Below, one piece after another: positions 8,093 to 16,655 of a stretch of DNA of 64,000 bases. Source of the DNA: Maribacter sp. ACAM166 (GTDB taxonomy: Bacteria; Bacteroidota; Bacteroidia; Flavobacteriales; Flavobacteriaceae); the NCBI RefSeq assembly GCF_005771495.1, contig NZ_VAUW01000009.1, positions 1 to 64,000 on the forward strand, written 5' to 3'. A program made the translations under genes and the position numbers. How positions within the stretch are numbered: the first letter of the stretch is position 1; each line of letters begins with the position of its first letter. The notes below the pieces were generated by a model. The model saw nothing but the letters and a program-made list of their open reading frames with translations, was not told the origin of the DNA and ran no database searches.

Positions 8093-8427
8093 CTATGCGT
8101 AGTTATTTATCTTTTCAGTAACTTTCTTAAGTAGTTCAAGCCTTTTGTCAGAGAATGAATGGTCGGTTTTCATTAAAAGATATTCAACATTATCTAGTTG
8201 TTCTATCCATTCTTTATTCCTCTCATTTTCGTCAAAACCAATACGTTCTTTTTAGATAATTCTTTCTTATAGTTTAGAGCATTAAATGAAACTTTTTTGT
8301 CAATGAGTTTTTTGTAAAGTTTCTCTAGATTCACATTGAGCCTAAATAATCTTTTAGTGTAACCATATATCCTATCCAATAAATCTTGTGACGCAGTCCT
8401 GATGTGCGCATTGTTTATAACATCCAT
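8093..8427 (-). pseudogene. Frameshifted small hypothetical gene (about 111 codons)
   Basis: The minus strand encodes MDVINNAHIRTASQDLLDRI and onward to NALNYKKELSKK. There the frame must change by one base to continue as ERIGFDENERNKEWIEQLDN and end KVTEKINNYA, stop at 8093. Over the whole span 335 bases are present, one short of 112 codons. The missing base is most simply an A in the run of five A on the minus strand near 8250. Either the gene is recently broken, the run is a slippage switch, or there is a base-call error. The product would be a small helical protein that I do not recognise. The stop codon lies at the edge of the IS91-type element. Confidence 0.6.
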
Positions 8428-8544
8428 AAAAAAACAGTAAGTCGAGTATCTTTAAAATGAACTAAAAATTTCTGTATTATAGAAGTTATGTAGTGGTCTC
8501 GACATTCATAAGCGAAGCTGGGAAGTTCATTGTGCCACCGACCT

Positions 8545-8682
8545 CTTGTATGTAATTCTTTTAGTATGTTGTCCAATCCGGAGCAATTACGAAACTATGC
8601 TTCAAAACATTCTCCGTACTATGAAATTCCAACGACATATGAGGCAGGTTGTTGCGGTTATGATGGCTCCATTTTAGTTAAT
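8545..8682 (+). pseudogene. Possible transposase fragment
   Basis: The plus strand reads LSNPEQLRNYASKHSPYYEI then PTTYEAGCCGYDGS. A YEAGxxGY block after a short helix resembles the N-terminal half of IS110-like transposases. The reading is open for 76 codons from 8530, but nothing follows that completes such a protein, and it runs into the convergent gene 8674-9294. I treat it as a remnant. It could also be a chance open frame. Confidence 0.35.
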
Positions 8683-9294
8683 GCAATTATTTTTATAAAA
8701 ATCAACTACTTGCGAAACTTTACTCAATTGTTTTTGTTTAATTTGTTCTTTGAGGTCTAGACAATTTGAAAAATATTTTACCAAAACCTTTCTTTTTAAT
8801 CCTAGTATTCCCTGCGTTGCTCTTATAAAAAATTGGTCTTCCTCTTTTTTAAATAAATCCATCCGCCATACGGATGAATCTCCTTGTTGCCACCATTCTA
8901 ATGCATAATGACTTAGCTTTCCTTTACTTAGAACCTTTAAAAAATATTTTTCTCCAGATTGAGGATTAATATCATATTTGGGGTTAAGAAATACAATTTT
9001 TTGTGACGATTGACTTAACCAAAAGCCTTCATAACTAGTATTATTCACTCGGAAGGCTGAAACATCTTTCCTTTTGTATTTTTTCTGCTTATTGTCACTA
9101 TTCGTTAATCTAATTTTTTTATATAATTTAGGGTTTACACCCCTTTGATCAATATGTGTAACATTGCCGTATAAAGTGTCACCAAAATTTAGCACGATAT
9201 AATCTGATGATTTACTAGTTTGTGCAACCAAGAATGTTTGTGCTGAGAGCAATAATATAGTAGTTATGGTGAATAACGTTTTAATAATTTTCAT
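8674..9294 (-). CDS. Secreted hypothetical protein (206 aa)
   Basis: A signal peptide is clear (MKIIKTLFTITTILLLSAQT, with a likely cut after FLVAQ). The mature part begins with DYIVLNFGDTLYGNV, a pattern frequent in small exported flavobacterial proteins. It continues as a beta-rich domain with basic patches and ends in a helical tail with two cysteines (NCLDL and NNCIN). I do not know its function. It stands alone on the minus strand with about 260 bp to the next gene upstream (9553-9963, which reads the same way). Confidence 0.65.
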   Translation of the reverse strand: MKIIKTLFTITTILLLSAQTFLVAQTSKSSDYIVLNFGDTLYGNVTHIDQRGVNPKLYKKIRLTNSDNKQKKYKRKDVSAFRVNNTSYEGFWLSQSSQKIVFLNPKYDINPQSGEKYFLKVLSKGKLSHYALEWWQQGDSSVWRMDLFKKEEDQFFIRATQGILGLKRKVLVKYFSNCLDLKEQIKQKQLSKVSQVVDFYKNNCIN

Positions 9295-9552
9295 AATTAC
9301 ACTTAACTGTTAATGTAGGTTTTGGATTTTATTCTAGGCATTTCAACCTATTTATCTAGTAATATTTTATCCATTATATATTCTTAGAATCTGATTTTTA
9401 ATATCCTTATTAATTTCAATATAAAAAAAGCATCATAAGTTCATACCGATAAGTGTATGAATTGTTTGCCTTATTCATAACCCTTCATTGAGCAATTGGA
9501 TATAAAGTGTGTTGAACAACATTTTTTATTTGTTTTGTTTTGCTTTCTCAAG

Positions 9553-9963
9553 TCATAACACATTAAAAATTATTAATCCTCCAAATAAAAATGCCAACGG
9601 TGATATCAGTTGAAAACAAATTGGTTTTAGTATTTCAGCACTTTTCAAGGAAAAATTGTGGTGCTTTTTTCTCGGAAGAATATAGAGTATCAACGAGGTG
9701 CTAAGCATAATCCAACCAAAAATTTTAAACACCTCTGGGAATTTGCAAAAATCCGCGTATAAAATCAGTGCTACTGCTGGAATCAATCGGATTGTAATTT
9801 CCATATAGTTTATAAAATCTGTACTACCTGCTTTTCTTAAAGTCGCTCTTGCTTTTTTTGGCACAAAAAGCATTATAAATCCTACAAAAATTATAAATGC
9901 TCCAAACAATACTACTGTCCATTTCGATATTATTGTTATCATAATTTTGTCAATGTTGCTCAA
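9553..9963 (-). CDS. Hypothetical integral membrane protein (136 aa)
   Basis: The protein has four hydrophobic segments at about residues 12-32, 50-70, 78-95 and 112-133. The first loop is basic (PKKARATLRKAG) and another basic stretch is LPRKKHHNF. No family motif is recognised. A four-helix layout of this size is common among unnamed flavobacterial inner-membrane proteins. The ATG at 9963 gives a short polar N-terminus before the first helix. Confidence 0.6.
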   Translation of the reverse strand: MSNIDKIMITIISKWTVVLFGAFIIFVGFIMLFVPKKARATLRKAGSTDFINYMEITIRLIPAVALILYADFCKFPEVFKIFGWIMLSTSLILYILPRKKHHNFSLKSAEILKPICFQLISPLAFLFGGLIIFNVL

Positions 9964-10053
9964 CAGTCTTATGTCTCTTAACTTTGATTTCCTTAAATGT
10001 GATTAATTTCAAGGAATAATGAGAAAGAACAATAGAGAGAATTAAGTTTGCTA

Positions 10054-10231
10054 TATACGGTGATGCTTAAGACTTTGTCAATCCCGAACCTACGGGACTA
10101 ACCCGCTCTCATTTACTACGTAAACCAGTTGCAGTTCTGTGAGACTTTAAATATCGATTTTAAGCGATGCACAGAGCATGCAGTAATTTTATTCTAAGTC
10201 AATTAGCAGGTTCTTTCATAAAATAGCACTT
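10054..10231 (+). repeat. Conserved 5' non-coding block of fossil IS110-type element, copy 2
   Basis: This is the partner of 3354-3520, with the same ordered islands (TATACGGTGA, TTTACTACGTAAACC, GCAGTTCTGT, AAGCGATGCA, TTCTTTCATAAA) ending at ATGAATAAA (10232). This copy is about 11 bp longer. After roughly ten codons the transposase sequence is no longer recognisable, so the copy is a 5' stub. Bases 10250-10400 show no gene. Confidence 0.55.
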
Positions 10232-10399
10232 ATGAATAAATGTACAAAAAAAATTGAATTGCAGTAAATATGCTGTGCAATGGTTTTTAGTCCATGTTGG
10301 CATGTGTTGTGCTGTCCAAGTCAAGGTAAAGTCCAACTGAGTTCTAATTATCCTTTTGGCTTTGTTTAATATTTTTTAAGGTCGATCTAGGGGTGTCAT

Positions 10400-10792
10400 T
10401 ACGTTCTGCTTTCAAACAGATTGAAAAGGTGATTTTAAAAAGGAGGTGAAGAACTTAAAATGGGAGCGGATAATGGCTATATAACAGCAATATTCTGTGT
10501 GTTAGGAGCCAACGTATTTAGTATACAACGACAGTTAGAACTATTTTAAAAAAAAGTAATGGTTGCCGATGGTTTTAAAAGCATCGCTTAAGATGCACCT
10601 ATTTATAGTACTAATGAAACGGCAGTTGCACCTTTTGTTTTCAAACCCTCATTAAGTAATCTACCTTGGAGAACTTCTTATTATTTCTGTTGATGATGAA
10701 GTGTGAGATATGAACTTGTATCATAGAAACGATATAAAAAGCATTAGTTTGGGGAGTTTCGTTTTGTACCTTTATTAGAGGATAAAAATTAA
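10400..10792 (+). pseudogene. pcm: Decayed protein-L-isoaspartate O-methyltransferase
   Basis: Scattered frames preserve the order of a Pcm protein. ADNGYITAIFCVLGANVFSI resembles the SAM-binding loop and following helix. QRQLELF follows. Later come APFVFKPSLSNL and LGELLIISVDDEV. Finally FGEFRFVPLLEDKN precedes a TAA at 10790, a C-terminus typical of the family. Stop codons and frameshifts interrupt at several points, and the N-terminus before about 10400 is not recognisable. Pcm repairs isoaspartyl residues in aged proteins. This copy cannot make a full enzyme; whether another copy exists cannot be seen here. Confidence 0.7.
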
Positions 10793-10825
10793 TTAGATTT
10801 TTATAGATTATACAAACCAATTATT

Positions 10826-12331
10826 ATGACACGAAAAGCAATTGTATTAATTTTTATACTGCTCCCATTTACTTATTTATGCTCTCAAAATCTTGATGAG
10901 TTATCCCTTAAATATGCTAAAGCTTCCTTTACTGAATTACATGAATTTTTTAGCTTACCAAACGATGCTTACAATCCTGAAGAAATAGAACCTAATGTTA
11001 AATGGTGTGAAGTAGCTTTTGCAAAACGAGGTTTTAAAACACAACGTTTAGAAACTGAAACAGTTCCTTTATTATTAGCTACTCGAAATTTCCCGAATGC
11101 TAAAAAAACAGTTTTGGTATATCTCCAAGTCGATGGGCAACCCGTAGACACACTAAAATGGAATCAGCCAGATCCTTATATTCCAGCTTTAAAAAAGAAA
11201 AATGAAACTGGAAATTGGGAAATTATTGATTGGAATAATCTAGACGGTGATATAGATCCAGATTGGCGTATTTTTTCCCGTTCAGCATCTGATGCTCGAG
11301 GACCAAATATGATGTTTCTAAAAGCGATGGACATTATAAATGACCTTAACATTAAGCCAAATGTTAATTTAAAGGTAATCATGGATTTTGAAGAAGAATT
11401 AGGCTCACCAAGATTACCAAAAGCAGTTGTAGATTATAAAAATGACTTGGGTGCAGATATGTTAGTGATTTTTGATGGCCCAAGACACTTATCAAATGAG
11501 CCAACACTTTCTTATGGTGCACGGGGAATTGCTACCATTTCTCTTGAAGTTTTTGGACCAAGGACACCACTGCATAGCGGTAATTATGGAAATTATGCGC
11601 CAAATCCTGCAGTAAAATTATCTCAGTTATTAGCAACCATGTGGCACGAAGATGGACGTGTTGCTATTCCTGGGTGGTATGATGGTATTACGATAACAGA
11701 TGAGGTAAAAGCAATTTTAAGACAAGTACCAGATGATGAAGATCAAATACAAAAAGACTTTGGTATTGCTTCAACCGATAATATTGGCACTAATTTTCAG
11801 GAAGCAATTCAATATCCTGCATTAGGCATTTTGGGTTTAGAGTCAGCTTGGGTTGGTAACAAAACAAGAACAATTATACCTGCAACTGCTATTGCCGAAA
11901 TGAATATACGTTTGGTTAGAGAAACTAAGGGAGAGCGCATGGTTAAATTGTTGAAAGACCACATTATTAACCAAGATTATTATTTGGTAGATGAAAAACC
12001 AACAGAAGAAGAACGTATGACACACGAAAAGATTGCTCGATTTAATTCTGAAATATCGTATGGCGCTTTTCGTACCGATTTTGATACCGAAATAGGAGCA
12101 TGGTTACGCAAAGGAATGAAAAGCGCTTTTAACAAAGACCCTATACAAATAAGAACCATGGGTGGCTCAATTCCTATTTCACCTTTTGTGATTACTTTAG
12201 GGCTACCAGCTGTAGCAGTACCAACAGTGAATCCAGATAACAATCAACACAGTCCAAACGAAAATATTCGTTTAGGGAATTATATTGAGGGCATTAAAAC
12301 CATTACAGCAATTTTTATGCAGAAGATTTAG
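10826..12331 (+). CDS. M20-like secreted metallopeptidase
   Basis: This 501 aa protein has a signal peptide (MTRKAIVLIFILLPFTYLCS, cut before QNLDE). M20 landmarks are SASDARGPN (metal-bridging Asp), EEELGSP (catalytic and ligand Glu), DGPRHLSNEPTLSYGARG (ligand region and dimerisation domain start) and QHSPNEN (C-terminal His ligand). The first metal site differs: where dipeptidases have GHYDVQPVD, this protein has LQVDGQPVD, so the usual His is Gln. The protein may be a divergent peptidase with altered metal use or a non-canonical hydrolase. It starts 33 bp after the dead pcm remnant and converges with the tricorn-like gene at 12424. Confidence 0.85.
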   Translation: MTRKAIVLIFILLPFTYLCSQNLDELSLKYAKASFTELHEFFSLPNDAYNPEEIEPNVKWCEVAFAKRGFKTQRLETETVPLLLATRNFPNAKKTVLVYLQVDGQPVDTLKWNQPDPYIPALKKKNETGNWEIIDWNNLDGDIDPDWRIFSRSASDARGPNMMFLKAMDIINDLNIKPNVNLKVIMDFEEELGSPRLPKAVVDYKNDLGADMLVIFDGPRHLSNEPTLSYGARGIATISLEVFGPRTPLHSGNYGNYAPNPAVKLSQLLATMWHEDGRVAIPGWYDGITITDEVKAILRQVPDDEDQIQKDFGIASTDNIGTNFQEAIQYPALGILGLESAWVGNKTRTIIPATAIAEMNIRLVRETKGERMVKLLKDHIINQDYYLVDEKPTEEERMTHEKIARFNSEISYGAFRTDFDTEIGAWLRKGMKSAFNKDPIQIRTMGGSIPISPFVITLGLPAVAVPTVNPDNNQHSPNENIRLGNYIEGIKTITAIFMQKI

Positions 12332-12423
12332 GGTGCTGCTTACAATTTTATATAGTTACAAGTTACTATATTTCAATTTTTAACTTACGTTCAAAATCTT
12401 GACAACATCAAGGGCATCCCAAA

Positions 12424-15400
12424 TTACTCAACCTCCTTAATCAGCACTTCTATCGACTTTTCCAATTGTTCATCGGTACCTTTGGCAATCACCTCAGGCT
12501 GATTTTTAATAATGATTTCTGGATTGGTTTCGTTGTTTTCCATCCATTCCCCTGCTTTATTTTTAGCACTTACCGGTACTACACCCCAAACGCCACCGTT
12601 TGGCAAGCGCTCCCAACCGGCAAAACTACAGGTTCCGGGTACCGGCATTCCTACTGTTTTACCAATTTTTAAATCGACGTATCCACTGGCGAAACAAGAT
12701 CCATCGCTGTACATCGATTCATTGAACATCGCTAAAGTTGGTTTTGTCCATCGCGATGTTGGTTCTCCCCCTACTACCCTAGCCTCCGTTTCATATGATA
12801 AAAATGATACACCAGTAAAGAACATCGCCAAATCTGCAACTAGGTCACCGCCGCCATTAAAACGGGTATCTACGATAACCCCTTTTTTATCATTGAACTT
12901 GCCAAGCATTTCTTCATAAATGGTTCGATACGGACCGTCACTCATTCCTGGGATATGCACATAGCCTAAGGTGCCATTACTCTTCGCTAAGACTTCTTTT
13001 TCATTGTTTTTCACCCAACGATTATACAACAACGTGCCTTCATCTTTTAACGAAATAGGTTTTACGGTGATTTCTTTTCGCTTACCTGTTTCATCTATTA
13101 TTTCTAATAAGGTAAAATCGCCTTCAATGCGGTTTAGATAGAATGCAGCATCCATAGAACTACTAATGGTTTTTCCATTGATTTTTTCAATAATCATTTC
13201 CGGTTTCAAATTAAAATCCGCCTTATCCAATGGTCCGCCTTTAATAACCTCGGTGATTTTCAACCCGTCCCCTTTATGTCCATAATCAAAAAACACCCCT
13301 AAAGAGGCTGTCTTATCGCCATTATTAATATCATCGGAAAAACGCCCACCTGCATGGCTAACATTCAATTCGCCTAGCATTTCTGATATCAATTCGGCAA
13401 ACTCATAATCATTTCCGATATGCGGTAAATACTTCTCATATTCGGCACGCATGACCTTCCAGTCTATACCATGAAATGTAGAGGTGTAGAAAATTGCGTT
13501 GGTACGTAACCATATATGATTGAACATATATTTACGCTCCGCATCAGCATCCAACACCATTTCAGAACTTAGCTTAACTGGTTCTGTTTTGCCAGCTGTT
13601 ACGTCTACTTTTGCTATTTTACCATCGGCCAACAGAAAAAGATTTTCTTTTTTAGCATCCCATTGCAAGCTTCCAGATTTTGCATCTAGTGAAATGAGCA
13701 TCTTGGTATTCTTTGTTCTAATTTCGGTTTCCCATAGGTTTAGGTCTTTCTCAAAACGGGTCAGGTAATATAATTTCTCACCATCTTTAGATAGAACAGC
13801 ATCAGAAAGTAATGAAGAATGAATAGTCAACCGTGCTTTTCTTCGTTCTACATCTTCCAAATCAAATTTCAGTGTTTTTACCTCCTCAGCTTCATTTTTA
13901 GCCTCCTTCTTCTTTTTGTCCTCTGATTTTTTTTCATCCTTTTTCTCCTTCGCAGCTTCCTCAATCATCTTCATTAAATCATATTCTTCTTTTGAGGCAT
14001 TGAATTTATCCCATGCTTTTTGATTTAAGAACATGGTATATACATCTATTTCTGACTGACCGCTAGTTGCATAGCTCTTTAAGCCATCGCGGTTCGTGAC
14101 ATATAGAATTTGATTGCCTTCATTCACCCATTTAGGAGAACCGTCATAATACCCACTTTGGGTTAAGTTTTTACGTTGCTTTCCATCCTTAGAAATCAAT
14201 AGTACTTCTGAATTACTTAAAGAAACACCCCAATCTACCAATAGCCAATTACTATCTGGACTCCATTGAAAATACTGGTCACCATCACTCATATGAAAAA
14301 GCTCTTTTGGTGTCAACAACGTATTTATTTCATTGGTTTTAAGGTTCTTGACCTTTAATGTTCTTCTACCTTCAATATAAGCGACATAGGTACTATCTGG
14401 TGAAAACTCAGGTAGGTAAATATCGGTTTTTCCGGTTACTAACGTATCTTCTTTAAATAGCGTTGCTGCAAAGAAATAAGGTTCTTGGATACGTACTTTT
14501 GAAGATTTGAATAGTGTCCATTTTCCATTACGTTCACTTGCATAGGCTACTGACTTACCATCAGGCATGAATTTCACAAAACGTTCTTGTTCAGGGGTAT
14601 TGGTAATGCGTTTGGTCAACGAACCATCTACCGAGGTAACAAAAACTTCTCCTCTGCTTATAAATACAATCTCTTTTCCATTAGGCGCAACATCCATTTC
14701 ACGAACACCACCGTCTACAGAGATATATTCTATTGGGTTACTATCTTCCTGTGTTCTGATGATGATAGCTACTTTCTTTGCTGTTTCACCAGGCTTCAAT
14801 GTGTAAATTTCTCCATCATAACCAAATGCCAAAGTACCGTTGCCAATACTCAACGAACGTACCGGATGGGTTTTAAAATCAGTAAGAGTCTGTATTTTTG
14901 ACTCACCATTCAAAGCCATCGAAAAGACATTAAAAGATCCTTCGCGCTCACTTAGATAGTAGATTGTATTACCTTCTTTTGAGAAAACAGGGTTACGGTC
15001 TTCACCTTTAAAATCTGTTAGTTTAGTATGCTTTCCCGTTGCATAATCATACGTCCAAATATCTCTCGTAATAGCTGAAATGTGGTGCTTTCTAAACGTA
15101 TCTTCATATCCTTTTTTATCATGATAAACTAATTTTGTCCCATCGCTATTTACCTGTACATTCTCTGCAGGAACGGTCAAATCTTGGTCAACCCTACCAC
15201 CATGTACGGCCACGCTATACAACTCTGGTTGTGAGCTAGTCGGGTATTGTCTATGGGCAACAGCATCTATTCGCGTTGCTCCAAAAAGTACAGTAGCACC
15301 ATCTGCTGAAAAACTATAGGGCGTCTCATCAGTACTATGATAGGTCAATCTCTTGGCTGGGCCACCTTGAGCATCCATCACATAAACATCGAAATTTCCA

Positions 15401-15654
15401 TATCTATTTGATGCAAATGCCAATTGTTTACCATTCTTACTCCATATAGCTGAATAATCGTGGGCTGAATGAAACGTTAATTGTTTTGCAGCGCCACCAT
15501 CTGCTAAAACAGAAAATAAGTTTCCTTTATAAGTAAATGCTATGGTTTCCCCGTCTGGAGATATGGATGGGTACCGTGCCCATTTCGGATTTGTTTGAGC
15601 GGTACAGATATAAGTTAGGAATACCGTTAAAGCGGTCAAAAACGAATATTTCAT
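12424..15654 (-). CDS. Secreted tricorn-like protease (S41 family)
   Basis: This 1076 aa protein has an N-terminal signal peptide (MKYSFLTALTVFLTYICTAQ). The TolB/PD40-type beta-propeller repeats (ISPDGETIAFTY, WSKNGKQLAFAS and others, about 20-400) are followed by a second propeller region to about 720. A lysine/glutamate-rich linker lies near 570-600. A PDZ domain is near 790-860 and a C-terminal S41 hydrolase domain follows. NVSHAG near 765 matches the Ser-His pair of tricorn, and YSDGSCFAS near 984 carries the likely nucleophile Ser. The family degrades peptides to small products, and the propellers gate access. Here the enzyme is exported. The gene is monocistronic and divergent from 15814. 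Confidence 0.9.
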   Translation of the reverse strand: MKYSFLTALTVFLTYICTAQTNPKWARYPSISPDGETIAFTYKGNLFSVLADGGAAKQLTFHSAHDYSAIWSKNGKQLAFASNRYGNFDVYVMDAQGGPAKRLTYHSTDETPYSFSADGATVLFGATRIDAVAHRQYPTSSQPELYSVAVHGGRVDQDLTVPAENVQVNSDGTKLVYHDKKGYEDTFRKHHISAITRDIWTYDYATGKHTKLTDFKGEDRNPVFSKEGNTIYYLSEREGSFNVFSMALNGESKIQTLTDFKTHPVRSLSIGNGTLAFGYDGEIYTLKPGETAKKVAIIIRTQEDSNPIEYISVDGGVREMDVAPNGKEIVFISRGEVFVTSVDGSLTKRITNTPEQERFVKFMPDGKSVAYASERNGKWTLFKSSKVRIQEPYFFAATLFKEDTLVTGKTDIYLPEFSPDSTYVAYIEGRRTLKVKNLKTNEINTLLTPKELFHMSDGDQYFQWSPDSNWLLVDWGVSLSNSEVLLISKDGKQRKNLTQSGYYDGSPKWVNEGNQILYVTNRDGLKSYATSGQSEIDVYTMFLNQKAWDKFNASKEEYDLMKMIEEAAKEKKDEKKSEDKKKKEAKNEAEEVKTLKFDLEDVERRKARLTIHSSLLSDAVLSKDGEKLYYLTRFEKDLNLWETEIRTKNTKMLISLDAKSGSLQWDAKKENLFLLADGKIAKVDVTAGKTEPVKLSSEMVLDADAERKYMFNHIWLRTNAIFYTSTFHGIDWKVMRAEYEKYLPHIGNDYEFAELISEMLGELNVSHAGGRFSDDINNGDKTASLGVFFDYGHKGDGLKITEVIKGGPLDKADFNLKPEMIIEKINGKTISSSMDAAFYLNRIEGDFTLLEIIDETGKRKEITVKPISLKDEGTLLYNRWVKNNEKEVLAKSNGTLGYVHIPGMSDGPYRTIYEEMLGKFNDKKGVIVDTRFNGGGDLVADLAMFFTGVSFLSYETEARVVGGEPTSRWTKPTLAMFNESMYSDGSCFASGYVDLKIGKTVGMPVPGTCSFAGWERLPNGGVWGVVPVSAKNKAGEWMENNETNPEIIIKNQPEVIAKGTDEQLEKSIEVLIKEVE

Positions 15655-15813
15655 ATGTTTATTTAGTTGGTGCTTAGCTGTTTCGAAAGATAAGGATTTG
15701 GTTTGTCTACCACAATTATGTTTAGATTTTACTCATTCTACCGAAGTCCTTAATTACAACTCACTAAATCTGGTTAAATTTGCTACAGGAAGAAAATCTA
15801 ATTTATTTCAAGA

Positions 15814-16407
15814 TTGAAAGAAAATCAACAGTACTGGACGAACCGTTATAAGGAGAACAAAACAGGTTGGGATATTGGCTATGTGGCTAGGCCAATAAAA
15901 GAATATGCCGACCAATTGACCAATAACGCTTTAAAAATCTTGATACCTGGTGCCGGAAATGGATATGAAGCGGAGTACTTATGGAAACAGGGATTTGATA
16001 ATGTGCATATTCTTGATATTTCTGAAGTCCCTTTAAAACAATTCAAAGAACGAAACCCAGATTTCCCGAACACACATATACATCAGGCTAATTTTTTTGA
16101 ATTTAAAGACCAGTTTGACCTCATTTTAGAACAGACTTTTTTCTGCTCTTTCGTTCCTACAGATGAAAATAGAAATAGGTATGCAAAACACATGTCCGAA
16201 CTTTTAAAACCAACAGGAAAATTGGTTGGTGTATGGTTTGATTTTCCATTAACAGATAATATGGAAAAACGCCCTTTCGGTGGAGATAAAGAATTGTACG
16301 TATCCTACTTAAGTCCATATTTTAAAGCCATCACATTTGAACGGTGCCATAACTCCATTCCACCGAGACAGAATAATGAATTGTTTGGGATTTTTGAGAA
16401 GCAATGA
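15814..16407 (+). CDS. TPMT-like SAM-dependent methyltransferase
   Basis: This 197 aa cytoplasmic methyltransferase belongs to the thiopurine S-methyltransferase superfamily. It begins with YWTNRYKENKTGWDIG, the conserved N-terminal block. The SAM loop is IPGAGNGYEAEYL (about 45-57) and LDIS is the acidic ribose-binding turn. EQTFFCSF and the C-terminal part match the family layout. Bacterial members act on various thiol, selenium or halide substrates; the substrate here is unknown. The start is TTG at 15814, because no upstream ATG is in frame. Its TGA stop overlaps the first unit of a 7-bp tandem repeat. Confidence 0.8.
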   Translation: MKENQQYWTNRYKENKTGWDIGYVARPIKEYADQLTNNALKILIPGAGNGYEAEYLWKQGFDNVHILDISEVPLKQFKERNPDFPNTHIHQANFFEFKDQFDLILEQTFFCSFVPTDENRNRYAKHMSELLKPTGKLVGVWFDFPLTDNMEKRPFGGDKELYVSYLSPYFKAITFERCHNSIPPRQNNELFGIFEKQ

Positions 16408-16475
16408 GTATTGAGTATTGAGTATTGAGTATTGAGTATTGAAAAATGAGAAATGAGAAATGAGAAATGAGAAAT
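16406..16475. repeat. Ten 7-bp tandem units of two related types
   Basis: Five GAGTATT units are followed by one GAAAAAT unit and four GAGAAAT units, all in register. The array begins inside the stop codon of the methyltransferase gene. From 16476 to 16655 the spacer holds no gene. The array looks like slippage followed by a point change that was then itself amplified. Confidence 0.9.
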
Positions 16476-16655
16476 CAATAATGCAATTTACACTTGGAAA
16501 CAGGCGTTTTTAAATTAAATTTGAGTGTGCATGCTGGTTACTGAAAATTGTTTATTGGTAATTGCTAATTGAAAACTGGTATTTGTTAACATCCTTTTAA
16601 GAACCCCTCCTCTACATTTCTAGTATATTTAGTCACCTAACAAACGAACTAAAAA

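Noticed and set aside
14567-14901. Two overlapping plus-strand open frames inside the tricorn-like gene
   Set aside because: They are shadows of a well-supported minus-strand coding region without any motif of their own.
16406-16475. Repeat array as possible CRISPR or protein-binding iteron
   Set aside because: The 7-bp units have no spacers, and the sequence shift between unit types fits slippage. No replication gene is near.
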